A program made the position numbers and the translations under genes. Under the pieces are notes generated by a model. It saw only the letters and a list, made by a program, of their open reading frames with translations. It was not told the DNA's origin and ran no database searches. This document shows, one piece after another, positions 13,632 to 20,260 of a stretch of 20,260 nt of DNA (position 1 is its first letter; each line of letters opens with the position of its first letter). The stretch lies in IMG/VR virus record IMGVR_UViG_3300046028_002034, positions 1 through 20,260 of that record; one strand, 5' to 3'. This stretch comes from a virus.

Positions 13632-15527
13632 ATGGCCAACATCAAGATTTCGCAGCTCCCGGCCGCAACATCGCCGGTCGCCCCTACAAGCGAACTGCCG
13701 GTCAATCAAGGCGGCGATACCAAGCGCGCGGCAATCAGCCAGTTGGGCTTCGTGCAGTCGGGTGCAAGCGCGCAGACGCGCACCATTCAAGACAAGCTGC
13801 GCGACATGGTCAGCGTGAAGGACTTTGGCGCGGTAGGCGACGGGGCGACTGATGACACTGCCGCGTTCTCTGCTGCGGTGACCGCTGCGTCCTCGGCTAG
13901 CGCTGCCGTCTATGTCCCGGCAGTTTCCACCTTCTACCGCCTCACCAACGAGATCACCGTCCCTGATGGCGTTGCCGTGGTCGGTGATGGCTGGGGATCG
14001 CGCATCCGGCAGGCAACGCGAGACAAGAACGTGTTCATCGCCGGGAACAATGTGGCAGTCCGCGCTCTGCATCTCCAAGGCGACAATGTCACCACGACGA
14101 GCGCTGCTGACAAGAACTGTGGCGTTTACGCAAGCGCCAAGTCTCGCATCGTCATCGAGGGGTGCTTTGCGACCAGATTCCAGAATGGACTGTGTCAGCT
14201 TAGGAACTGCACCGACTGGCGTGTCGTGAGCAACATCTGCTACGAAAACCCCTACAGCGCCGCCAGTGGTGCCGTGAATGGCGATGTGACCGTCTATTCC
14301 GGGTCGAGCGCGAATCCCAATCGCGGCATCATTTCTAACAATCATTGTTTGTCCAACAACGACTTCGGCATCTTTTTTGACGCCAATGGGTTCGACCAAG
14401 ACGCGGTCATCGCCAACAATGTGTGCGTCACCTTGAGCGCTGGCGTCGAGGTCGCCTCTGGCGGCAGCCGTCGCCACGCCATCATCGCGGCTTACGGTGG
14501 CAGCGTTGGCGGGCGTGTGGTGATTGCCAACAACCTCTGCCGCAATACGCGGTTGACGGGCATCTATCGCGCTGCCGCCAGCGCTCCGACGGGCGCACAT
14601 GTCATTGCCAACAACATCTGCTCGAACAACGGATACGAGAACAACTCGCTGTCGGGCGGCATCTTCTTGAATGTCGCTGGCCCCGGCACCAAGGTGATCG
14701 GCAACTTGGTGGACGGATTCCAAGGCTCGGGCAACCTGTCAAACGCAGCAGTCGTGGTCAACAACACGCCGGACCCTGTCGAAATCCGCTCGAACACAAT
14801 CCAGAACTCCTTGGGACATGGTATCCTGATTGCTGGTACCACGCAGGGATGCACCATTGCCGACAATCTGCTGCGAAACAACGCGACTGCGGACATCGCG
14901 GTGCAGCACTCGGGCAATGGCACCGCGGGCGGCGGGCACGAAATCATCGGCAACAACGTCTTTAAGGCGGTCAACACCAAACCCGCCATCCGCATCGTGT
15001 CTGACGCTTCGCCGCGCACCATCCGCATCACCAACAATCGCGCATACGGGCTTGACAAGACGACCGCAACCGCTGGCGAAAACGCTTTCCTCAACATCGA
15101 AGGCACGACCACCACGCCGCTGTCGGTCACCAACAACGAGGTCGAGCGGTTCTTCTATGGGGTCTTTTACTGGACGAACATTCAATCGGGTCGCGGCGGC
15201 AACCATCACGCCTACGACGCCAACATGTTCCGCGATCTGAACACTGGCATCAACGCGCTGCGCGGCTCGGCTAACGATTGCCTGCCCGTTTGCGGCAACA
15301 CGTTCTCCATCGTTGCGTCGCCCGTTGCGGGTGGTGCGTACTTGGCCGAGCGCAAGGGGCAGTTCTTTGCCTTGACTGGCCTCAACGCCGCGCCGACCGA
15401 CGGCACGTGGGCGGTTGGTGACATCTCATGGCGCACCACGCCCGTTGCGGGTGCGGCTCCCGGTGACGTCTGCACGACCGCAGGATCGCCGGGCACTTGG
15501 AAGGCGATGGCGAATGTCGCCGCTTAA
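13632..15527 (+). CDS. Tailspike-like protein with right-handed beta-helix, 631 aa
   Basis: A receptor-binding or polysaccharide-processing tail protein. Residues 1-39 (MANIKISQLPAATSPVAPTS, then ELPVNQGGDTKRAAISQLG) form an attachment segment found at the start of many phage spikes and fibres. SVKDFGAVGDGATDDTAAF (about residues 61-79) is the signature opening of the pectate-lyase-like beta-helix family. It is followed by some 450 residues with repeated N-N-x-C and I-x-N-N turns (VIANNVCV, VIANNLCR, VIANNICSNN) and HGILIAGTTQGCTIADNLL, the ladder of a parallel beta-helix. A short C-terminal domain follows. Whether it cleaves a host polysaccharide cannot be told from sequence. The start is the ATG at 13632, one base after the previous stop; the frame is open further upstream inside the gp4-like gene but that part is a shadow. 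Confidence 0.85.
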   Translation: MANIKISQLPAATSPVAPTSELPVNQGGDTKRAAISQLGFVQSGASAQTRTIQDKLRDMVSVKDFGAVGDGATDDTAAFSAAVTAASSASAAVYVPAVSTFYRLTNEITVPDGVAVVGDGWGSRIRQATRDKNVFIAGNNVAVRALHLQGDNVTTTSAADKNCGVYASAKSRIVIEGCFATRFQNGLCQLRNCTDWRVVSNICYENPYSAASGAVNGDVTVYSGSSANPNRGIISNNHCLSNNDFGIFFDANGFDQDAVIANNVCVTLSAGVEVASGGSRRHAIIAAYGGSVGGRVVIANNLCRNTRLTGIYRAAASAPTGAHVIANNICSNNGYENNSLSGGIFLNVAGPGTKVIGNLVDGFQGSGNLSNAAVVVNNTPDPVEIRSNTIQNSLGHGILIAGTTQGCTIADNLLRNNATADIAVQHSGNGTAGGGHEIIGNNVFKAVNTKPAIRIVSDASPRTIRITNNRAYGLDKTTATAGENAFLNIEGTTTTPLSVTNNEVERFFYGVFYWTNIQSGRGGNHHAYDANMFRDLNTGINALRGSANDCLPVCGNTFSIVASPVAGGAYLAERKGQFFALTGLNAAPTDGTWAVGDISWRTTPVAGAAPGDVCTTAGSPGTWKAMANVAA

Positions 15528-15541
15528 CTCATAGGTGAAAT

Positions 15542-15740
15542 ATGGCGGACAAGAAAATCTCACAGTTGACCGCTGCGACAACCCCTCTTAATGGCACCGA
15601 GGTTCTGCCGATTGTGAATGGCGGCGAGCACGGTGACGCTTATTTCAGACGGCAGCACAAACAGCCTTGGCAGCGCCATCCCGTTCGCGTGGGCTAACGG
15701 TGATGTCTGCGCTATCTCAATCAGTTATCCTTCGGCGTAA
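15542..15740 (+). pseudogene. Frameshifted remnant of a second spike/fibre attachment gene
   Basis: From the ATG at 15542 (AGGTGA upstream) the frame reads MADKKISQLTAATTPLNGTE, then VLPIVNGG, which parallels the start of the tailspike (KISQLPAATSPVAPTSELPV, then NQGG). It then turns into a basic string ending at 15697 (51 aa). Removing one G near 15620-15626 joins it to another frame reading STVTLISDGSTNSLGSAIPF, then AWANGDVCAISISYPSA, ending at 15740, which looks like a normal beta-strand ending. So the likely ancestor was a protein of about 64 residues, or a longer fibre gene with an internal deletion, now broken by a one-base change. The shifted part also has its own ATG at 15618. A programmed shift is unlikely because no slippery heptamer is present. 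Confidence 0.6.
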
Positions 15741-15811
15741 CTGCGGCAAAAGTCTATGGTAAGCCTCAAATTTTGCGGTTGGCTCGCGCTTACCCGGTAA
15801 AGTAGCGCCCC

Positions 15812-17338
15812 ATGAAAACGCCCATCCTCGGTAGCAGTTATGTCCTCCGCAGCCCGAACGCGGCTGACAATCGGATGGTCAACCTGTACCCGGAAGTCAT
15901 CCCCGAGGGCGGCAAGGAGCCGGCGTACCTGCAACGATGCCCTGGGCTGCGTCTGGTCGCTACGGTTGGCACCGGCCCTATCCGAGGGCTGTGGGCGCAC
16001 GGCACAGATGTGTATGTCGCCACCGGCACGGAGTTCTACAAGGTCGCTGCCAACCTGACGCAGACCAAGTTGGGCGACATTACGGGGTTTGGCCCGGTGT
16101 CGATGGCCGACAACGGCACGCAGTTGTTCATCGCCTGCAACCCTGACGGGTTCATCTACAACTTCAACACGGCGGCGTTCGCCAAGATTACCGACCCGGA
16201 CTTCCCCGGCGCGGTCAACGTCGGCTACCTTGACGGCTACTTCGTGTTCAACGAACCAAACAGCCAACGGGTGTGGGTGACGGATTTGCTTGACGGGTTC
16301 TCCGTTGATCCGTTGGACTTTGCCAGCGCCGAAGGTTCGCCGGATGGCTTGGTGTCGTTGGCGGTCGATCACCGAGAGGTGTGGCTGTTCGGCACCAACT
16401 CGGTTGAGGTCTGGTACAACTCCGGCAACCCCGACTTCCCGTTGGAGCGCATCCAAGGCGCGTACAACGAAATCGGCTGCATCGCCCCCTACTCAGTCGC
16501 CAAGCTTGACAACAGCGTGTTTTGGCTTGGCGCCGACGCGCGCGGTCAGGGCATCGTCTACCGGGCGCAGGGTTATCAGGGCGTGCGGGTGTCCACCCAC
16601 GCCGTTGAGTTCGCCATCCAAGGCTATGCCGACATGTCGGACGCGCTGGCGTACACATACCAGCAGGACGGCCACGCCTTCTATGTACTTATCTTCCCGA
16701 GCGCCGAAACAACTTGGGTGTTTGACGCCGCGACCAACGCTTGGCACGAACGCGCCGCACTTGACCGCGGGCGGTTCCGCCGGCACCGATCTAACTGCCA
16801 AGCGCGGTTCAACGCCGCGCCGTTGGTGGGCGACTTTGAGAACGGCAACTTGTACGCCTTTGACCTCGCCTACTACTCTGACAACGGCGCCGAGCAAAAG
16901 TGGCTGCGGTCGTGGCGCGTACTTGCGCCAGGGCAGAACAACCTCAAGCGAACGATACATCGCCGCCTGCAACTGGACTGCCAAACCGGCGTTGGCTTGT
17001 CGGGCTACGGTGCCTTTGATTCCGTCGATTTGCTTGCCGCCGAAACTGGCGATGTGCTGACCACCGAATCCGGCGAGGCGCTTCTGGTGTCCTTGGCGAT
17101 TACGGACGGGGCTGACCCGCAGATGATGCTCCGATGGTCGGACGATGGCGGCCACACTTGGAGCAACGAGCATTGGCAGCCGGTCGGGCGCATCGGCGCT
17201 ACGCAGACCCGCATCATCTGGAACCGCTTGGGCGCTACGCTCAAGTCCCGCGACCGGGTGTACGAGGTGTCGGGTGCCGACCCCGTTGTGACGGCCATCA
17301 TGGGCGCCGACTTGATTTTGGACGGCACCAATGCCTAA
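15812..17338 (+). CDS. P22 gp10-like tail accessory (packaged-DNA stabilisation) protein, 508 aa
   Basis: gp10 joins gp4 in the tail hub and closes the channel after packaging. The start KTPILGSSYVLRSPNAADNR, then MVNLYPEVIPEGG, and the stretch GLRLVATVGTGPIRGLWAHG are characteristic of this family. The middle contains LFGTNSVEVWYNSGNPDFPL and IGCIAPYSVAKLDNSVFWLG, again typical, and the C-terminal part has MLRWSDDGGHTWSNEHW. Length (508) exceeds P22 gp10 (472). About residues 404-430 (VDLLAAETGDVLTTESGEAL, then LVSLA) look like an added segment with two internal TGD/SGE copies, placed just before the DGADPQMMLRWSDDGG strand. The ATG at 15812 has only a weak ribosome binding site, and a poor promoter-like pair (TTGCGG at 15773, TAAAGT at 15798) lies upstream. 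Confidence 0.85.
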   Translation: MKTPILGSSYVLRSPNAADNRMVNLYPEVIPEGGKEPAYLQRCPGLRLVATVGTGPIRGLWAHGTDVYVATGTEFYKVAANLTQTKLGDITGFGPVSMADNGTQLFIACNPDGFIYNFNTAAFAKITDPDFPGAVNVGYLDGYFVFNEPNSQRVWVTDLLDGFSVDPLDFASAEGSPDGLVSLAVDHREVWLFGTNSVEVWYNSGNPDFPLERIQGAYNEIGCIAPYSVAKLDNSVFWLGADARGQGIVYRAQGYQGVRVSTHAVEFAIQGYADMSDALAYTYQQDGHAFYVLIFPSAETTWVFDAATNAWHERAALDRGRFRRHRSNCQARFNAAPLVGDFENGNLYAFDLAYYSDNGAEQKWLRSWRVLAPGQNNLKRTIHRRLQLDCQTGVGLSGYGAFDSVDLLAAETGDVLTTESGEALLVSLAITDGADPQMMLRWSDDGGHTWSNEHWQPVGRIGATQTRIIWNRLGATLKSRDRVYEVSGADPVVTAIMGADLILDGTNA

Positions 17339-18032
17339 CACGACTACTATCCCCGCCCCGCGCGTACCGCTTATTGACGAGCGCACCGGCCTGATTTCGC
17401 GGGAGTGGTTCCGCTACCTCAACAACCAATTCCGGCTGACGGGCGGCGGTACGACCGACGCCACGCTTGCCGATCTGGAGCTGACGCCGCCCAACAACGT
17501 GACCGACGCCGAGTTGTCGCAAGTTGAAGCGGCGGTTCGCGGGTTGCAGGTCGGCCCGCCGCGGTTTGAGCCGAACCCCGTCAATTACGGGCAGTTCTAC
17601 GACACAACCACGCAGACGGCGGCGGCCATCAACACGGCCTACGGCATGAAGTTCAACACGTCGTCCAACCGCTATGGCGTGTATGTCGATCCGGGCGATT
17701 CCACCCACATCAAGGTCACGCGCCCTGCGGTCTACAACATGCAGTTTTCGTTGCAGTTGGACAAGACTTCGGGGGGCACCGGCCTCTTTTGGGTGTGGGG
17801 ACGCATTAACGGCAACAACATCGCTGACTCTGCCTCCGAAGTTCGTATCCAAGGCAACAACGCCGAGGTATTCGTGGCCGCCAATCTGTTCGTGTCCATG
17901 TCGGACGGCGACTACTTTCAGTTGATGTGGGCGGTCGATGACACGACCGTGCAGGTACAATCCAAGGCGACGGCGGGGGTTGTCCCTGGCATACCCTCCG
18001 TCATCCTCACCATGACGCAGGTGTACATATGA
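17331..18032 (+). CDS. Tail protein in the gp26 (needle) position with C1q/TNF-like C-terminus, 233 aa
   Basis: The ATG overlaps the gp10-like stop by eight bases. Residues about 8-35 (APRVPLIDERTGLISREWFR, then YLNNQF) match a motif seen from memory at the start of many phage tail proteins. A short helical segment follows (VTDAELSQVEAAVRGL). From about residue 100 the sequence forms a jelly-roll: SNRYGVYVDPGDSTHIKVTR, then PAVYNMQFSLQLDKT, and FQLMWAVDDTTVQV, like C1q/TNF-type domains. In P22 the gene after gp10 is the tail needle gp26 (also 233 aa); the related phage Sf6 needle ends in a TNF-like knob. This one has far less coiled coil, so a needle role is only a hypothesis; a fibre attachment protein is as likely. 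Confidence 0.7.
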   Translation: MPNTTTIPAPRVPLIDERTGLISREWFRYLNNQFRLTGGGTTDATLADLELTPPNNVTDAELSQVEAAVRGLQVGPPRFEPNPVNYGQFYDTTTQTAAAINTAYGMKFNTSSNRYGVYVDPGDSTHIKVTRPAVYNMQFSLQLDKTSGGTGLFWVWGRINGNNIADSASEVRIQGNNAEVFVAANLFVSMSDGDYFQLMWAVDDTTVQVQSKATAGVVPGIPSVILTMTQVYI

Positions 18033-18829
18033 CCGTGTTTCTCTCCCCGCTGGCGGGTGCCGGCGCGCAGTTCTTCGACAACAACGGCAATCCGTTGGCG
18101 GGCGGCAAGATTTTCACCTATCAGGCCGGTACGACCACGCCCGAAGCGGCGTATACCGACGCTTCGGGGGCTACGCCGCACACCAACCCTATCATCCTTG
18201 ACTCGGCAGGCCGGGTCACGCAAGAGATTTGGCTGACCGAAAGCGCCACGTACAAGTTCGTCCTCACGACGGCGGCGGACGTGACGCTTGGCACTTACGA
18301 CGACCTGACCGGCCTCAACGACTTGAGCTTGGCCGGGGTCGCGTGGGCAGACATCACCGGCACCCCGACGACCGTTGCGGGGTACGGCATCACCAACGCC
18401 CTTACCACGACCGTTGCCGCGGCGACCTATGCGCCGCTTGCCAGCCCGACGTTCACCGGCACGCCGACCGTGCCGGACAACGCCGTTTCCAGCTCCGACT
18501 ACGCCGTGGGCTATCGGGATGCGCCGACCAACTCCAAGACGGCCAACTACGAGCTGCTGCTGTCGGATCGCGGCAAAGCTGTCGTGATGAACGGTACTAG
18601 CCTGACGCTGACCATCCCGGCCAACACCGCCACGGCGTTTCCGACCGGAACGGTCATCATCATCGTCAATCTCAACGCTACGGCGCTGTCCATCGCCATC
18701 ACGACCGATACGATGACCCTCGCCAACAGCACCACGACTGGCACCCGCACGCTTGCGCGTAACGGTGTCGCCACTCTTATCAAGATTTCGGGTGCGTCGT
18801 GGCTTATCAGCGGGGCGGGGTTGACCTGA
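18029..18829 (+). CDS. Tail fibre protein, 266 aa
   Basis: The ATG overlaps the previous stop (ATGA). The N-terminal 75 residues (FLSPLAGAGAQFFDNNGNPL, then AGGKIFTYQAGTTTPEAAYT, then TNPIILDSAGRVTQEIWL) are a well-known phage tail-fibre attachment domain. A stretch of shaft-type repeats follows (WADITGTPTTVAGYGITNAL; TYAPLASPTFTGTPTVPDNA), including the short 'YAPLASPTFTGTPT' unit common in fibre shafts. The C-terminal domain (NYELLLSDRGKAVVMNGTSL, then TLTIPANTATAFPTGTVI) is a beta domain also found at the end of other phage fibres. It is probably the stalk carrying the glycine-rich protein encoded next. Confidence 0.8.
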   Translation: MTVFLSPLAGAGAQFFDNNGNPLAGGKIFTYQAGTTTPEAAYTDASGATPHTNPIILDSAGRVTQEIWLTESATYKFVLTTAADVTLGTYDDLTGLNDLSLAGVAWADITGTPTTVAGYGITNALTTTVAAATYAPLASPTFTGTPTVPDNAVSSSDYAVGYRDAPTNSKTANYELLLSDRGKAVVMNGTSLTLTIPANTATAFPTGTVIIIVNLNATALSIAITTDTMTLANSTTTGTRTLARNGVATLIKISGASWLISGAGLT

Positions 18830-18830
18830 C

Positions 18831-19445
18831 ATGAGCGGCGCCACGCTTGCATCCTTCTTCAACGGCAGCGCAGGCGGCGCGGGTGCCGGGGTGTACGACT
18901 ACTCCGAAGCCGGCACCGGATCGGTGGCGATTCCCGTAGGCGCAACCGGCGTCACCATCCAAGTGTGGGGCGGTGGCGGCGGCGGCGCTACGGGCTACGA
19001 GTCTTTTCGGATACCTGGCGAACCAGAGATTGTTGAAGGCGGCGGCGGCGGTAGCGGCGGCTACTCCAAGACCGTGCTGACTTTGACCGGGCAGGACGGC
19101 AAGACAATCCTGTACACCGTGGGTGCGGGCGGTGCGGGCGCCGGGTCGGCCACCGCAGGCGGCTTCTCCAACGTCTACAGCGGCACGTACACCATCACGA
19201 CGATGACCGCCAATGGCGGTCAGCCGGGCAACGCCGGGCCGTTACAGACGCAGGGTGCAGGCGGCACGGCTACGGGCGGCAACACCACAAACACTACCGG
19301 CAACGGCGGAGCGGCGTATACTTCGGCAGGCGGCCTTCCGATTGCGGGCGACGGAAGCTTGACGGCAGGTGGCGGCGGTGAAGGTAGTTATCTTGGCGGT
19401 GAGCCGGGGCAGAACGGCCGCGTTCGCATGGTGTTTACTTTCTAG
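18831..19445 (+). CDS. Glycine-rich putative fibre-tip adhesin, 204 aa
   Basis: It begins one base after the fibre stop. A short start (SGATLASFFNGSAGGAGAGV) and a beta strand segment (GSVAIPVGATGVTIQVWG) lead into runs of GGGGGG, GGGGGSGGYS, GAGGAGAGS, GGTATGGNTTNTTGNGGAA and AGGGGEGSYLGGEPGQNGRV, ending RMVFTF. This alternating glycine-rich architecture with the VWGGGGGG and GQNGRV signatures matches glycine-rich fibre domains of phages. It recalls the polyglycine-helix sandwich of T-even gp38 adhesins, where loops between the glycine motifs choose the receptor. The inserted loop ATGYESFRIPGEPEIVEG between two glycine runs is the sort of place where specificity varies. Homology with gp38 itself is not claimed. 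Confidence 0.7.
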   Translation: MSGATLASFFNGSAGGAGAGVYDYSEAGTGSVAIPVGATGVTIQVWGGGGGGATGYESFRIPGEPEIVEGGGGGSGGYSKTVLTLTGQDGKTILYTVGAGGAGAGSATAGGFSNVYSGTYTITTMTANGGQPGNAGPLQTQGAGGTATGGNTTNTTGNGGAAYTSAGGLPIAGDGSLTAGGGGEGSYLGGEPGQNGRVRMVFTF

Positions 19446-19454
19446 GGGTAGGTC

Positions 19455-19790
19455 ATGGCAGTCAGCGTCAAACCCTTGATTCCGTCCAAGACGGCGGAGA
19501 ACGCGCAAACCACGCAGTACACCGCAGCGAACGTGTCGGCCATCATCGACAAGTTCACGGCGACCAACTACAGCGCGTCGGCGGCTACGCTGTCGGTCAA
19601 CTTGGTCACGCAGTACGACTCGACGGGCAACCAGAACTTGATCGTCAAGACCAAGACCTTGCTGCCGAACGAAACCTACACTTTTCCCGAACTGGTCGGC
19701 CACATCTTGGCACCGGGCGGGTATATCTCGACCATCGCCGGCACGGCGTCGGCCATCAACATCCGCTGCTCGGGCAGGGAAGTGTCGTGA
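19455..19790 (+). CDS. Putative virion protein, 111 aa
   Basis: GGGGTAGG lies just before the ATG. MAVSVKPLIPSKTAENAQTT, then QYTAANVSAIIDKFTATNYS and SVNLVTQYDSTGNQNLIVKT describe a beta-rich protein with an Ig-like strand pattern (TATNYSASAATLSVNLV), ending LVGHILAPGGYISTIAGTAS, then AINIRCSGREVS. From memory similar short proteins, with DKFTATNxxxxxxTLSVNLV and LxPGxxISTIAGTASAINIRxSGREV, follow fibre genes in several phages. It probably forms part of the tail or capsid surface. It overlaps the next gene by four bases (GTGA). Confidence 0.7.
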   Translation: MAVSVKPLIPSKTAENAQTTQYTAANVSAIIDKFTATNYSASAATLSVNLVTQYDSTGNQNLIVKTKTLLPNETYTFPELVGHILAPGGYISTIAGTASAINIRCSGREVS

Positions 19791-20152
19791 CGGAGTTGGT
19801 AGACGACCGAACGCAAGCGTTGCAGGTCGGCTATCACGCGACCGACTGGAACGACCGCCCATCATTTGACAGTTACGCCGCCGCGATGGAAGATTGGGAC
19901 ATCAAGGCGCTGGTCCGCAACGGCGTGTGCATTGGTGCGGTGTACTTTAACGGCGACGAGCTGCATGTATCCGTGCTGCCGTCTTGGCGGCGGCGGTGGG
20001 CGACGAAGGGCTTGCTAGCCAAGCTGTTTGACCGTGAACGGGTTGTCACCCGCGTAACGGACGGACACGACCATATGCACGGTATTCTGCGTCGGCTAGG
20101 GTTTGAGAACCTTGACGGCTTGTATGTAAGAGGTCACGCAAATGGGCATTGA
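19787..20152 (+). CDS. Small GNAT-like (acetyltransferase-fold) protein, 121 aa
   Basis: The GTG start overlaps the previous stop. The sequence suggests a short N-acetyltransferase fold: a strand (VCIGAVYFNGDELHVSVLPS), then WRRRWATKGLLAKLFD resembling the acetyl-CoA-binding turn and helix, and an end typical of GNATs (MHGILRRLGFENLDGLYV). In active GNATs the turn reads Q/R-x-x-G-x-G/A; here it is WRRRWATKG, so cofactor binding is uncertain and the protein may have lost activity. Related small proteins appear, as I recall, in podovirus structural clusters before internal virion protein genes, where their target is unknown. It overlaps the last gene by 11 bases. Confidence 0.55.
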   Translation: MTELVDDRTQALQVGYHATDWNDRPSFDSYAAAMEDWDIKALVRNGVCIGAVYFNGDELHVSVLPSWRRRWATKGLLAKLFDRERVVTRVTDGHDHMHGILRRLGFENLDGLYVRGHANGH

Positions 20153-20260
20153 AACCGCAATCATTGGCTCCGCGCTTATCGGCGGCGGTATGTCCGCCCG
20201 CGCATCCCGCAAGGCATCGCGCGCGCAACAGCAGTCGGCCGATCAGGCCACGCAGTTGCA
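20142..20260 (+). CDS. Probable DNA-ejection (internal virion) protein, N-terminus only
   Basis: The ATG at 20142 has AAGAGG eight bases upstream and the frame is open to the window end (39 codons). It reads MGIETAIIGSALIGGGMSAR, then ASRKASRAQQQSADQATQL: a short hydrophobic Gly/Ala segment followed by a basic, Gln/Ala-rich helix. This is the usual beginning of internal virion or ejection proteins (P22 gp7/gp20/gp16 position) in podoviruses, which leave the head with the DNA and build a channel in the cell envelope. The assignment rests on this pattern and on the P22 gene order. Confidence 0.6.
   Translation, partial: MGIETAIIGSALIGGGMSARASRKASRAQQQSADQATQL

Noticed and set aside
15560-15640. 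Programmed frameshift in the small gene at 15542
   Set aside because: No slippery heptamer or clear downstream structure is present; a one-base insertion or deletion explains the change of frame better.
1-20260. tRNA genes, insertion sequences, integrase or attachment site
   Set aside because: I saw no cloverleaf-like sequence, transposase motif, target duplication or integrase in any frame, though a subtle att core cannot be recognised without the host sequence.

Overview
The window looks like the late structural region of a tailed phage or prophage with a GC-rich genome and a P22-like (short-tailed, podovirus) virion. The anchors are a large terminase with ATPase and nuclease motifs, a portal of about 724 residues (P22 portal is 725), a scaffold, a P22-type coat protein with an insertion domain, a gp4-like tail adaptor and a gp10-like tail factor, all on the + strand and in the P22 order. 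The host cannot be named from this sequence; base composition suggests a GC-rich proteobacterium. No integrase, repressor, lysis gene, tRNA, IS element or CRISPR array is visible.

Positions 1-1050 hold three small leftward genes of unknown function (the first is cut by the window edge). Each start is preceded by the same 9-mer, CACTAGAGG. Positions 1051-1818 hold no convincing gene: this divergent region carries a dense set of TGCCTACC-type repeats, many 9 bp apart, plus GGTAGG-type copies in the opposite orientation, a small palindrome, a possible terminator and two tandem hairpins just before the small terminase start.

Positions 1819-5976 hold small terminase, large terminase and portal, tightly packed or overlapping. 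Positions 5973-9669 are an accessory block between portal and scaffold: a DUF5856-like protein, several beta-rich putative virion proteins (one with four internal repeats) and a coiled-coil protein. The coiled-coil gene contains a sequence matching 15 of 16 bases of the bacterial chromosome-partition site parS. A good sigma70-type promoter follows it and would drive scaffold (9740) and coat (10537). A strong hairpin after the coat-adjacent small protein (12178-12210) may limit read-through.

Positions 12231-20260 hold head, neck and tail genes: two small head-type proteins, the gp4-like adaptor, a right-handed beta-helix tailspike, the frameshifted remnant of a second fibre gene, the gp10-like factor, two fibre or needle-region proteins, a glycine-rich putative adhesin, a small virion-type protein, a GNAT-like protein and the first codons of a probable DNA-ejection protein. 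Most genes overlap or sit within a few bases of each other, which fits one or two long late transcripts.
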